41,907 bases of DNA from an uncultured Lachnospiraceae bacterium (GTDB taxonomy: Bacteria > Bacillota > Clostridia > Lachnospirales > Lachnospiraceae): assembly GCA_902783775.1 (NCBI GenBank), contig CACZSI010000045.1:1-41907 (forward strand). Direction: 5' to 3'. A program made the translations under genes and the position numbers. Positions 17,102 through 25,190 of the stretch are shown one piece after another (the stretch's first letter is position 1; every line of letters starts with the position of its first letter). Below the pieces are notes generated by a model that worked only from the letters and a program-made list of their open reading frames with translations, was not told the origin of the DNA and ran no database searches.

Positions 17102-18888
17102 TAGTTGTTACCTCCTTCTTTATCAAAATCAGCGCTCTCCACTGTCTGCTGTCTATATATTTCTGAGTAAATTTCATTGTTTTTAAGTAATTCTTCGTGG
17201 GTTCCGATTCCTGAAATCTTACCATCATCTAAAACAATTATTTTATCTGAATCCTGTAAACTAGAAATTCTTTGGGCAATAATAATCTTAGTGGTATCTG
17301 GAATCTCAGTTTTAAAAGCATTTCTTATGGAAGCATCTGTTATAGTATCAACAGCGCTGGTACTATCATCTAAAATAAGAATTTTAGGCTTTTTAAGTAA
17401 CGCTCTAGCTATACATAATCTCTGCTTCTGTCCACCTGATACATTGCTACCGCCCTGAGTGATATAAGTATCATATCCATCAGGCATTTTATCAATAAAT
17501 TCTGAAGCACAGGCTAATTCACAAACTCTTTTAATTTCTTCATCGCTAGCGTTTTCATCTCCCCAGCGAATATTGTCTTTAATGCTTCCTGAGAATAATA
17601 CATTATTCTGTAAAACCACACTTACCTGGTTTCTTAGAACCTCTAAGTCGTAGTCTTTAACATTAATTCCTCCAACTCTTACCTCACCGTCTTCTACATC
17701 ATAAAGACGACTGATAAGATTAACAAGACTGGATTTAGCAGAACCAGTTCCACCCATAATACCGATAACCTCTCCGGATTTAATAGAGAGATTAATATCG
17801 CTTAAAACAGGTTCTTCACTATTTTTATTATATCTAAAGGAAACATTTTTAAATTCAACATCTCCGTTTTCTACATTCATCACCGCATTTTTAGGATTAA
17901 CAATATCAGGCTTTTCGTTAATTACCTCAGCAATTCTCTTAGCTGATGATAAACTCATGGTAATCATAACCATTACAAATGATAACATCATAAGAGACAT
18001 TAAAATATTTACGCAGTAAGTAAGTAGTGCTGATAAGTTACCTGTAGTTAAACCAAGTGCTACATTGTTATGGCTGTTAACAATCTCGTGGGCTCCTAAC
18101 CAACTCACTAAAATTATACAAGTATAAACTGTTAAGTTCATCAGCGGAGCGTTAAAGTTAACGATACCCTCTGCTTTTATAAACATCTTATAAATATTTT
18201 TAGATGCCAATGAGAACTTCTTTTTTTCATAGTCCTCTCTAACAAAAGCTTTTACTACTCTCATTCCGGTTACATTTTCCTGTACTGATGCATTTAAGTC
18301 ATCATACTTAGAAAATACCTGGCCGAAATACTTAAATGCCGATTTGGCAATTAAGAAAATAAAAAATCCTAAGATAATTACGGCAATTAAATAAATTCTA
18401 GCTATCTTAGCAGATTTAAAAAATGCCATTGTCATTGCCACAATAAGTGTAAATGGGGCACGGACTAACATTCTTAAAATCATCTGATAAGCATTCTGTA
18501 TGTTCATAACATCTGTAGTAAGTCTGGTAACTAAACCAGCTGTAGAAAACTTATCAATATTAGAAAATGAGTAATCACCGATTTTGTTAAACATTGTAAA
18601 TCTAAGATTTTTAGCTAAACCTGCTGAAGCTTTAGCTGCATATACACCGCCTAGATATCCGAATATTAATCCGGCTACAGCTAATAAAAGCATAACAGTT
18701 GCCATAATTCCAACGTTTTTTAAATCCTTTGAATAAATACTGTCGATAATGCCGGCAGCTAAGAAAGGAATAAAGTTCTCAACTATTACTTCACCTAACA
18801 TAAAGATAGGTGTGGCAATAGAAGATGCCTTATATTCTTTTACATTAGATAGTATGGTACTAACCATTCCCTTGTTACTAGATTTCAT
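17101..18888 (-). CDS. ABC exporter half-transporter, degenerate ATPase subunit
   Basis: A 595-residue half ABC exporter with six membrane helices (to about residue 310) and a C-terminal ATPase domain. Walker A reads GGTGSAKSS (379-387) and the signature VSGGQ (483-487). The Walker B motif ends in D507-D508 (LILDDSTSA), so the catalytic Glu is Asp. The switch position is Q539 (IIIAQRIS) instead of His. Both substitutions are the known marks of the non-hydrolysing site in heterodimeric exporters such as TM287. It is encoded 10 bases after coaE, with AGGAGT before the ATG, and overlaps its partner gene by one base. Confidence 0.93.
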   Translation of the reverse strand: MKSSNKGMVSTILSNVKEYKASSIATPIFMLGEVIVENFIPFLAAGIIDSIYSKDLKNVGIMATVMLLLAVAGLIFGYLGGVYAAKASAGLAKNLRFTMFNKIGDYSFSNIDKFSTAGLVTRLTTDVMNIQNAYQMILRMLVRAPFTLIVAMTMAFFKSAKIARIYLIAVIILGFFIFLIAKSAFKYFGQVFSKYDDLNASVQENVTGMRVVKAFVREDYEKKKFSLASKNIYKMFIKAEGIVNFNAPLMNLTVYTCIILVSWLGAHEIVNSHNNVALGLTTGNLSALLTYCVNILMSLMMLSFVMVMITMSLSSAKRIAEVINEKPDIVNPKNAVMNVENGDVEFKNVSFRYNKNSEEPVLSDINLSIKSGEVIGIMGGTGSAKSSLVNLISRLYDVEDGEVRVGGINVKDYDLEVLRNQVSVVLQNNVLFSGSIKDNIRWGDENASDEEIKRVCELACASEFIDKMPDGYDTYITQGGSNVSGGQKQRLCIARALLKKPKILILDDSTSAVDTITDASIRNAFKTEIPDTTKIIIAQRISSLQDSDKIIVLDDGKISGIGTHEELLKNNEIYSEIYRQQTVESADFDKEGGNN

Positions 18889-18898
18889 TAAAAAACTC

Positions 18899-19495
18899 CT
18901 ATTCTGTGCAATAATCTGAAATTATAAAATCGATTTGTTCTTTTGTTTTTTCAAAATTTTTAGAATTATCAATATATTCATCTGTCTTTAGATTTAATTC
19001 TTCATCAGACATCTGATTATTAATAATTCCTAAGCTTTTTTCTCTAGAATAACCGCGACTTACATTGAGTCTCTGAATTCTGGTTTCTAGGTCGCAGAAA
19101 ACCCACCATACTTCATCCACAAACTTATCTAGACCTGATTCAAAAAAGATAGCAGATTCCACCACTACTATATCAGCATTAGAGGAATCAATCTCTTTTT
19201 TTATGGTATCTAGAGTTAGGGGATGAACTATTTCATTAAGTTCTTTAAGTTTTTCTTTATCTCTAAAAACTATATCACTTAAAATCTGGTTATTGATTTC
19301 ATAGTCAATAATTGCATCAGGAAAGGCCTTACATATTTTACTATATGCTTCACCTCCAGGCTTAGAAATATTTTTAGCTACCTGATCTGATAAAATAATA
19401 TGTGCATTATAAGTGTCTTTTAAATAGTTTAATACTTCACTTTTACCACAACCCACTCCGCCGGTTATTCCAATAATTCTTTTAGTGAGCTTCAT
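18899..19495 (-). CDS. coaE: Dephospho-CoA kinase
   Basis: Phosphorylates dephospho-CoA, the final step of coenzyme A synthesis. The P-loop is GITGGVGCGKSEV, followed by ILSDQVAKN, the lid region NVSRGYSREKSLGIINNQMSDEE and a C-terminal helix. I start at the ATG at 19495, which gives 198 residues and has GGAG nine bases upstream; an in-frame longer form from 19522 would add nine residues not seen in the family. The gene overlaps the end of polA by 14 bases. A polA-coaE pairing is common in Firmicutes. Confidence 0.93.
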   Translation of the reverse strand: MKLTKRIIGITGGVGCGKSEVLNYLKDTYNAHIILSDQVAKNISKPGGEAYSKICKAFPDAIIDYEINNQILSDIVFRDKEKLKELNEIVHPLTLDTIKKEIDSSNADIVVVESAIFFESGLDKFVDEVWWVFCDLETRIQRLNVSRGYSREKSLGIINNQMSDEELNLKTDEYIDNSKNFEKTKEQIDFIISDYCTE

Positions 19496-22085
19496 CCCAA
19501 TTTTCTCCTGTCTGTATATCAATATCTAAGTTAACCTTTAAATCGGCTGCATGAGTCATTTTGTCTGATAGTATTTCTTTTACAATCTCCACCTCATCCT
19601 TATAGGTTTCGATAAGTAATTCATCGTGAACCTGAAGAACAATTCTGGATTTTAAATTTCTATCCTTTAATTCTTTATATACATTAATCATGGCAATTTT
19701 CATTATGTCAGCAGCAGTTCCCTGAATTGGAGAGTTCATAGCCACTCTCTCACCGAACTGACGTACCATGAAATTACCTGATTTAAGTTCGCTAACAGGT
19801 CTGCGTCGATTAAATAAGGTCTTAGCATATCCGTTTTCTTTAGCAAACTTTACAGAATCATCTAAGTATTTTTTTATACCAGGATAATTCTTAAAATAAT
19901 CATTTATATAAGCTTCAGCTTCTTTTCGACTGATAGATAAATCCTTACTCAGTCCAAAAGAACTAATTCCATATACAATACCAAAATTAACAGCCTTAGC
20001 ATTTCTTCTCATTAAAGGTGTAACATCTTCAATTGGTACATTAAATACCAATGATGCTGTAGATGCATGAATATCTTTAGAATCTCTATATGCTTCAATT
20101 AAATTATCATCCTCTGACATATGAGCTAATATTCTTAGCTCAATCTGAGAATAGTCTGCATCAATAAATACACAGCCCTCTTTTGGCACGAAAAGTTTTC
20201 TAATTTCTCTTCCCAGAGGCATTCTAACAGGAATATTTTGTAAATTAGGCTCAGTTGAGCTAATTCTTCCTGTAGCAGTAACTGTCTGATTGAATTTTCC
20301 TCTAATTCTACCATCTTTATCTATGTAATTACTTAACCCATCTGCATATGTAGATTTTAATTTAGTTAATTGACGGTATTCCATAACCTTTCCAACGAAA
20401 GGATAATCAGGCTCTAACTTTTCTAATATAGAAGCGCTGGTGGAATATCCTGTTTTAGTCTTTTTACCGAAAGGAAGATTCATATCCACAAACAATATTT
20501 CACCTAACTGCTTAGGAGAATTAATATTAAATTCCTTTCCAGCCTCCTGATAAATCTCTTTAGTAAGCTCGTCTATATGAATCTGTAAGTTGTCTCCATA
20601 TTCTTTAAGCTTGTCTTTTCTAATCATAATGCCGGCTTTTTCCATATCATATAAGGCAAAAACTAATGGAAATTCAATGTCATTGTAGACAGAAAGCATC
20701 TCTACTTCCTTAAGCTTTTTAATCAATACACTTTTAACCTTAGCATTTATATAAGCTTTAGTTCCTGTATACTTCTTTATATTTTCTATATCTAAATATG
20801 GATCCGGCTCGCTTTTTTTAACCTTAGGAAAGATTTCTTCCCTAGATGGAACTGTCAATGACAAATACTCATTAGCGATTTTATCGTATGTATATTCGCT
20901 CTCTGTAGGATTTAAAAGATAAGCTGCAATACCCACATCGAAAATATCATCTTTATCACTGGCTAAGAGATAATCGTTATACGCTTTAATATTATCAATG
21001 CTTATAGACGTTTTACATTCTTTAATAAAGTTAGTCAACTCATCTATAGAGAAATCATTAGTTGATGCAAAATATGTTTCATTATCAATACTTACTGCAA
21101 TAGCAAAAATTTCTCCATCAAAGATAGCTAAGCCCACTTCTTTACCTGCATATTTAATATCATTTAAATCCTTAACTTCTGTAATTTTAATTTCAGAATC
21201 TTTATAGATATCTATGCCCTGAAATCTATTGTACATGCTCTTAAATTCTAATTTTCTAATAATCTCATAACTTTTCTCGTTATATAAGTCATTAATCTCA
21301 CAGTCGCTAAGCTTAATTTCTAATTCTACTGATGTGTTAATTGTAGCTAATTCCTTACTAAGTACAGCCTGATCATAGTTTTCTTTTAGTGAAGTTCTAC
21401 TTTTATTATTCTTAATTTCATCCACATGTTCATAAGCATTTTCGATGGAATGATATTCAGAGATAATTTTAGATGCTCCCACTTTTCCGATTCCAGGAAC
21501 ACCTGGTATATTATCGCTGGTATCTCCTAGCAATGCCTTGTAGTCGATAAATTCTATAGGAGTAACCTTATACTCCTCTAATACATCTTTATCATAATAG
21601 TAAGATGTAGTGGTAACTCCCTTAGAAGTCTTTGGTATACAAATCTTAACCTTGCTAGTGGCTAGCTGTAATAAATCCCTATCTCCGGATATAACAGAGA
21701 CATCAAATCCATTTTCTTCACCTATTTTCGATAATGTACCTAAAACATCATCAGCTTCAAAACCTGGCATCTCCACTGTGGTAATATTCATTGCCCTAAG
21801 AACCTGTTTCATTACAGGAACCTGCTCCTTTAACTCAGGAAGCATAGGCTTTCTAGTGCCCTTATATTCCTTAAACATTTCATGTCTAAAAGTAGGCTTC
21901 TTTACATCAAAAGCCACCGCTATATGATCCGGTTTTTCTTCGTCAATATATTTAAACATCATGGTTAAAAAACCGTATATAGCATTAGTGTGCAACCCCT
22001 CACTGTTAGAAAAATTGTTTACAGGGATGCCATAAAACGCTCTATTTAAAATACTATGTCCGTCAATTAATAATAGTTTACTCAT
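19482..22085 (-). CDS. polA: DNA polymerase I
   Basis: An 867-residue DNA polymerase for Okazaki fragment processing and repair. The N-terminal 5'-3' exonuclease is intact (LLLIDGHSILNRAFYGI, GFEADDVLGTL, SGDRDLLQL, GDTSDNIPGVPGIG). The middle 3'-5' exonuclease fold lacks the catalytic DxE: the equivalent strand reads LAIFDGEIFAIA, so proofreading is probably absent, as in Bacillus and Taq enzymes. Polymerase motif A is DYSQIELR (D644), motif B includes R693-K697 and Y705 (RRNAKAVNFGIVYG), and motif C is QVHDE (H820-D821-E822). GAGGTAAAG precedes the ATG, 13 bases after the zinc-finger membrane gene. Confidence 0.97.
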   Translation of the reverse strand: MSKLLLIDGHSILNRAFYGIPVNNFSNSEGLHTNAIYGFLTMMFKYIDEEKPDHIAVAFDVKKPTFRHEMFKEYKGTRKPMLPELKEQVPVMKQVLRAMNITTVEMPGFEADDVLGTLSKIGEENGFDVSVISGDRDLLQLATSKVKICIPKTSKGVTTTSYYYDKDVLEEYKVTPIEFIDYKALLGDTSDNIPGVPGIGKVGASKIISEYHSIENAYEHVDEIKNNKSRTSLKENYDQAVLSKELATINTSVELEIKLSDCEINDLYNEKSYEIIRKLEFKSMYNRFQGIDIYKDSEIKITEVKDLNDIKYAGKEVGLAIFDGEIFAIAVSIDNETYFASTNDFSIDELTNFIKECKTSISIDNIKAYNDYLLASDKDDIFDVGIAAYLLNPTESEYTYDKIANEYLSLTVPSREEIFPKVKKSEPDPYLDIENIKKYTGTKAYINAKVKSVLIKKLKEVEMLSVYNDIEFPLVFALYDMEKAGIMIRKDKLKEYGDNLQIHIDELTKEIYQEAGKEFNINSPKQLGEILFVDMNLPFGKKTKTGYSTSASILEKLEPDYPFVGKVMEYRQLTKLKSTYADGLSNYIDKDGRIRGKFNQTVTATGRISSTEPNLQNIPVRMPLGREIRKLFVPKEGCVFIDADYSQIELRILAHMSEDDNLIEAYRDSKDIHASTASLVFNVPIEDVTPLMRRNAKAVNFGIVYGISSFGLSKDLSISRKEAEAYINDYFKNYPGIKKYLDDSVKFAKENGYAKTLFNRRRPVSELKSGNFMVRQFGERVAMNSPIQGTAADIMKIAMINVYKELKDRNLKSRIVLQVHDELLIETYKDEVEIVKEILSDKMTHAADLKVNLDIDIQTGENWDEAH

Positions 22086-22098
22086 CTTTACCTCTAAA

Positions 22099-22455
22099 TT
22101 ATATAATCTTAAGTTCTTTAATAATAATTAATATAATTAACAATAATACTCCTAAACATATAATAGAAATAATAGTTGTTATTACATGCTTTTTCTTATC
22201 ATTATTTTCAATATATTTATCATAATAAGAAAAAATTGCTTTTAATTCCATATCAGGATCAATAACGTCATCATCTGAACCAAGTTTAAACTGAACGTCC
22301 CCTAAACTTCTTCTGATAGAATATTGAAATTTTAATTCTTCAAAACATTTAGGACAATTTCTAGAATGTTCTATAAATTCCTTTAAATCGTCTATATATT
22401 CAATTCGGTCAAAGATGAAATCATCTATCCATGCTAAATAATCTTCATGCTTCAT
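22099..22455 (-). CDS. Small membrane protein with anti-sigma-like zinc finger
   Basis: A 118-residue protein with one membrane helix near the C-terminus (about 90-112). Residues H30, C34 and C37 (HSRNCPKC) form the H-x3-C-x2-C motif of zinc-binding anti-sigma (zf-HC2) domains, so the soluble N-terminus probably faces the cytoplasm. No sigma factor gene is adjacent, so a true anti-sigma role is unproven. I start at the ATG at 22455, just after the copA stop (TAATATG). A TTG at 22470 would add five residues. Neither has a ribosome binding site, which implies coupling to copA translation. Confidence 0.7.
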   Translation of the reverse strand: MKHEDYLAWIDDFIFDRIEYIDDLKEFIEHSRNCPKCFEELKFQYSIRRSLGDVQFKLGSDDDVIDPDMELKAIFSYYDKYIENNDKKKHVITTIISIICLGVLLLIILIIIKELKII

Positions 22456-22456
22456 A

Positions 22457-22672
22457 TTATTTTGTTTCAATTAAAGTAACGGTATAGTTTTTATCCTCCA
22501 CCGCTTTCTTTAATACCTCATCACTTACTTCCTCTGTTAACTTGACAATAGCTGTGTTTTTTCTATGGCTCACCTTAGCCTTTTTAACCCCTGGCACCTC
22601 TAAAAGAGCCAGTTTAACTGTAGCTTCACAGTGAGTACACATCATACCGTCTATATGTAATACCTTTTCCAT
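22457..22672 (-). CDS. copZ: Predicted free CopZ-like copper chaperone from an internal start in copA
   Basis: The last 71 residues of CopA, beginning MEKVLHIDGMMCTHC, form a complete HMA domain of the length of stand-alone CopZ (about 70 residues). The ATG at 22672 is in frame with copA and is preceded by AAGGAGG (22681-22687) with an 8-base spacer, as good as the best ribosome binding site in this window. The ribosome could therefore make a separate chaperone from the copA message, giving the same result as frameshifting at E. coli copA. Sequence shows the signals; production of the short protein is inference. Confidence 0.55.
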   Translation of the reverse strand: MEKVLHIDGMMCTHCEATVKLALLEVPGVKKAKVSHRKNTAIVKLTEEVSDEVLKKAVEDKNYTVTLIETK

Positions 22673-24973
22673 AGTAATTTCCTCCTTAACATCGTTTATT
22701 ATATCATCTATGTCAATAGATTGGTTAACTGTTTTTTTAAATGCATTTGCTTTATATATGTTTTTGAAGTTTAGCCTTAGGGCATTTCCCACAACGCACA
22801 CTGATGATAAGCTCATTGCCATAGCACCTAGCATTGGGTTTAACTGAAGTTTCCATAATGGATAATATAGGCCGGCGGCTAATGGAATTAAAAGTATATT
22901 ATAGAAAAATGCCCAAAACAGATTTTGATGAATATTTCTGCTGGTATATTTACTTAATCTTATGGCTGCAGCCACATCTTCTATTCTACTTTTTGATAAA
23001 ACTACATTAGCAGATTCTATGGCAATATCAGTTCCGGCGCCAATGGCCATTCCTATATCGGCTCTAGTAAGAGATGGAGCATCATTAATACCGTCACCTA
23101 CCATTGCACAAATGCCTTTTTTCTTAAATCTTAAAATATAATTATCCTTATCTTCGGGTTTTACACCTGATATATAATAATCAATACCCACTTTATCAGC
23201 TATATATTTAGCTGTATTTTCATTATCTCCAGTTAGCATAACAGTCTTTATGCCCATTTTCTTTATCTGTTTAATTGATTCTACAGCATCCTCTTTTAAA
23301 GTGTCAGCAATAGCAATTATACCAACAATTAATGAATTTTCTGTGATAATAATTCCGGTTTTTCCTTCTTTTCCGAATTTATTAATTATATTTTCTGTTT
23401 CATCTATATTAACTAAACCAGCTTTTTTTATAAATTCAATATTACCAATTTTTATTTCGGCATCATTATATTTAGCGCTAACTCCAAAACCACTGTGAAC
23501 CTTAAAACCTTTAATATTTAACTCGGTGGCACCTTTATCACTAGCATAATGACTAATAGCTTTAGCCAGGGGATGCTCGCTTCTCTTTTCAATAGTATAC
23601 AATATGTTTAATAATTGCTTTTCATCAGTATATGATATTAAATCTGTAACCTGTGGTTGTCCTTTAGTTATAGTACCGGTTTTATCAAAGCATAAAACAT
23701 TAATTTTATGGCATCTTTCTAATGCAGTGGCATTTTTAAATAAAATTCCTGATTTAGCACCAATTCCACTACCAACCATTATGGCTACAGGTGTAGCTAA
23801 TCCCAATGCGCATGGACAACTTACCACTAAAACAGATACAGCCATAGAAAACGCGAAATCAAACTCACCTTTTGTTATAAACCAAATAATAAATGTTATT
23901 ATTGATATTAACAAAACTGATGGGATAAAAATAGCCGATACCTTATCTGCTATTTTGGCAATAGGTGCTTTAGAATTACCTGCATCAGTAACTAATTCTA
24001 TTATCTTAGCTAATGTTGAATCCTTTCCTACTTTAGTGGCTATACATTTAGCATATCCGCTATAAATTATAGTGCCTGATGCTACATTGTCACCTACACT
24101 TTTATCAACAGGAATACTTTCACCGGTAATAGCTGACTCATTAATGGTGCAGTCACCTTCAATAATTCTTCCATCAACAGGAATACTGTCACCACTTTTT
24201 AAAATGAAAATATCATCTATTTTTACATCATCAACCATTACCTTAGATATAATCTCTTTTCCCTGATCATTAGTTTTAACAATATTGGCATGTTCCGGCT
24301 TTAAAAGCATTAATTCTTTTATGGCATTAGTTGTTTTTCCTTTAGAGTATGCTTCAAGAGTTTTTCCTAAGGTTATTAAAGTTAAAATCATTGCTGCACT
24401 CTCAAAATAGAAATGGTGCATATGTGATGTATGATATGTTAATAAAAATAATATATATACGCTATAAATAAATGATGACATTGAACCTAAGGTTACTAAA
24501 GTATCCATATTAGGACTTAGATTTATTATAGCTTTCATACCGGATATAAAGAATTTCTGGTTAATAACCATAATAATAGCTGATAAGATTAACTGGACTA
24601 ATCCTAGTCCTACAATGTTTTTTGATAGATTAAAAGGTAATTTAATGTTAAATAACATTGGAAGCATTGAAAAATACATAAGGATAAATAAGAAAAATAT
24701 AGAAGAAAATAGTCTAATCTTCATATTTTTAAATTCATCATCATTAAATAGATTATCATTTTTATCTTTTAAAGCATCCATAGGTGTAGCTTTATATCCG
24801 GCTTTTTTTACAGCGGACATTATAACATCACTACTTACATTACCTTCTACGTTCATAGAATTAGTTAGAAGGTTAACGCTAACTGATTCCACCCCATCTA
24901 AGCTTTTAACCGAATTTTCTACTCTGGCCTGACACGCTGCACAGGTCATTCCATATACATTATATTTATCCAT
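22457..24973 (-). CDS. copA: Copper-exporting P1B-type ATPase with N- and C-terminal metal-binding domains
   Basis: Pumps Cu(+) out of the cytoplasm using ATP. From the ATG at 24973 the protein has 838 residues. The order is: HMA domain with GMTCAAC (C11, C14), membrane helices, actuator motif TGES (about 283), ion-site CPC (386-388 in SCPCALGLATP), phosphorylated D430 in DKTGT, nucleotide-binding HPLA, GDGINDAP, two last helices, and a second HMA domain with GMMCTHC at the C-terminus. A C-terminal HMA is unusual among bacterial copper ATPases and has its own start signals (next entry). The longer reading frame to 25030 is unlikely: the extra residues do not fit the family and AGAAAGAG precedes the chosen ATG. 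Confidence 0.93.
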   Translation of the reverse strand: MDKYNVYGMTCAACQARVENSVKSLDGVESVSVNLLTNSMNVEGNVSSDVIMSAVKKAGYKATPMDALKDKNDNLFNDDEFKNMKIRLFSSIFFLFILMYFSMLPMLFNIKLPFNLSKNIVGLGLVQLILSAIIMVINQKFFISGMKAIINLSPNMDTLVTLGSMSSFIYSVYILFLLTYHTSHMHHFYFESAAMILTLITLGKTLEAYSKGKTTNAIKELMLLKPEHANIVKTNDQGKEIISKVMVDDVKIDDIFILKSGDSIPVDGRIIEGDCTINESAITGESIPVDKSVGDNVASGTIIYSGYAKCIATKVGKDSTLAKIIELVTDAGNSKAPIAKIADKVSAIFIPSVLLISIITFIIWFITKGEFDFAFSMAVSVLVVSCPCALGLATPVAIMVGSGIGAKSGILFKNATALERCHKINVLCFDKTGTITKGQPQVTDLISYTDEKQLLNILYTIEKRSEHPLAKAISHYASDKGATELNIKGFKVHSGFGVSAKYNDAEIKIGNIEFIKKAGLVNIDETENIINKFGKEGKTGIIITENSLIVGIIAIADTLKEDAVESIKQIKKMGIKTVMLTGDNENTAKYIADKVGIDYYISGVKPEDKDNYILRFKKKGICAMVGDGINDAPSLTRADIGMAIGAGTDIAIESANVVLSKSRIEDVAAAIRLSKYTSRNIHQNLFWAFFYNILLIPLAAGLYYPLWKLQLNPMLGAMAMSLSSVCVVGNALRLNFKNIYKANAFKKTVNQSIDIDDIINDVKEEITMEKVLHIDGMMCTHCEATVKLALLEVPGVKKAKVSHRKNTAIVKLTEEVSDEVLKKAVEDKNYTVTLIETK
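22681..22687 (-). promoter_or_regulatory. Internal Shine-Dalgarno inside copA
   Basis: AAGGAGG on the minus strand, eight bases before the in-frame ATG at 22672. In the copA frame it is read as Lys-Glu-Glu codons in the linker before the C-terminal HMA domain. Confidence 0.65.
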
Positions 24974-25023
24974 TTTATACTCTTTCTGCCTATATAATAT
25001 AAAGGACTTATGGTAAAAATCAC

Positions 25024-25052
25024 TTGACAATAATACCTCAAAGTGATAATAT
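25024..25052 (+). promoter_or_regulatory. Promoter of tRNA-Leu
   Basis: TTGACA at 25024-25029, a 17-base spacer and TAATAT at 25047-25052. The start would be near 25059, only about five bases before the mature tRNA. The divergent copA promoter must lie in the same 90-base gap, but I could not identify it with confidence. Confidence 0.72.
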
Positions 25053-25063
25053 TTTTATTGCTT

Positions 25064-25145
25064 GCGGATGTGGCGGAATGGCAGACGCAGCAGACTCAAA
25101 ATCTGCCGCCCATAAAGCGTGCGGGTTCAAGTCCCGCCATCCGCA
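25064..25145 (+). tRNA. tRNA-Leu (anticodon CAA)
   Basis: An 82-base class II tRNA. The acceptor arms GCGGATG (25064-25070) and CATCCGC (25138-25144) pair fully, with discriminator A at 25145. The anticodon stem GCAGA/TCTGC holds the loop CTCAAAA, so the anticodon is CAA, reading UUG. The variable arm is CGC-CCATAAA-GCG. The T arm is GCGGG-TTCAAGT-CCCGC. CCA is not encoded; a T-run follows directly, so the end must be added by nucleotidyltransferase. Confidence 0.95.
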
Positions 25146-25161
25146 TTTTTTTATTATTTTA

Positions 25162-25183
25162 GGCTGTCACTTATGTGACAGCC
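25162..25183. terminator. Convergent terminator between tRNA-Leu and the zinc-ribbon gene
   Basis: Perfect 9-base stem GGCTGTCAC / GTGACAGCC with loop TTAT, followed by ATTTTTATT on the plus strand. The minus-strand tail is more A-rich, so it works best for the tRNA but may serve both directions. Confidence 0.85.
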
Positions 25184-25190
25184 ATTTTTA

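Noticed and set aside
21090-21200. Loss of the proofreading residues in PolA as evidence of gene decay
   Set aside because: A degenerate 3'-5' exonuclease domain is normal in Firmicute PolA; the other two activities are intact.
23604-24065. 153-codon plus-strand open frame opposite copA
   Set aside because: It is a shadow of the copA reading frame with no ribosome binding site or recognisable family; the same holds for the other plus-strand frames opposite minus-strand genes.
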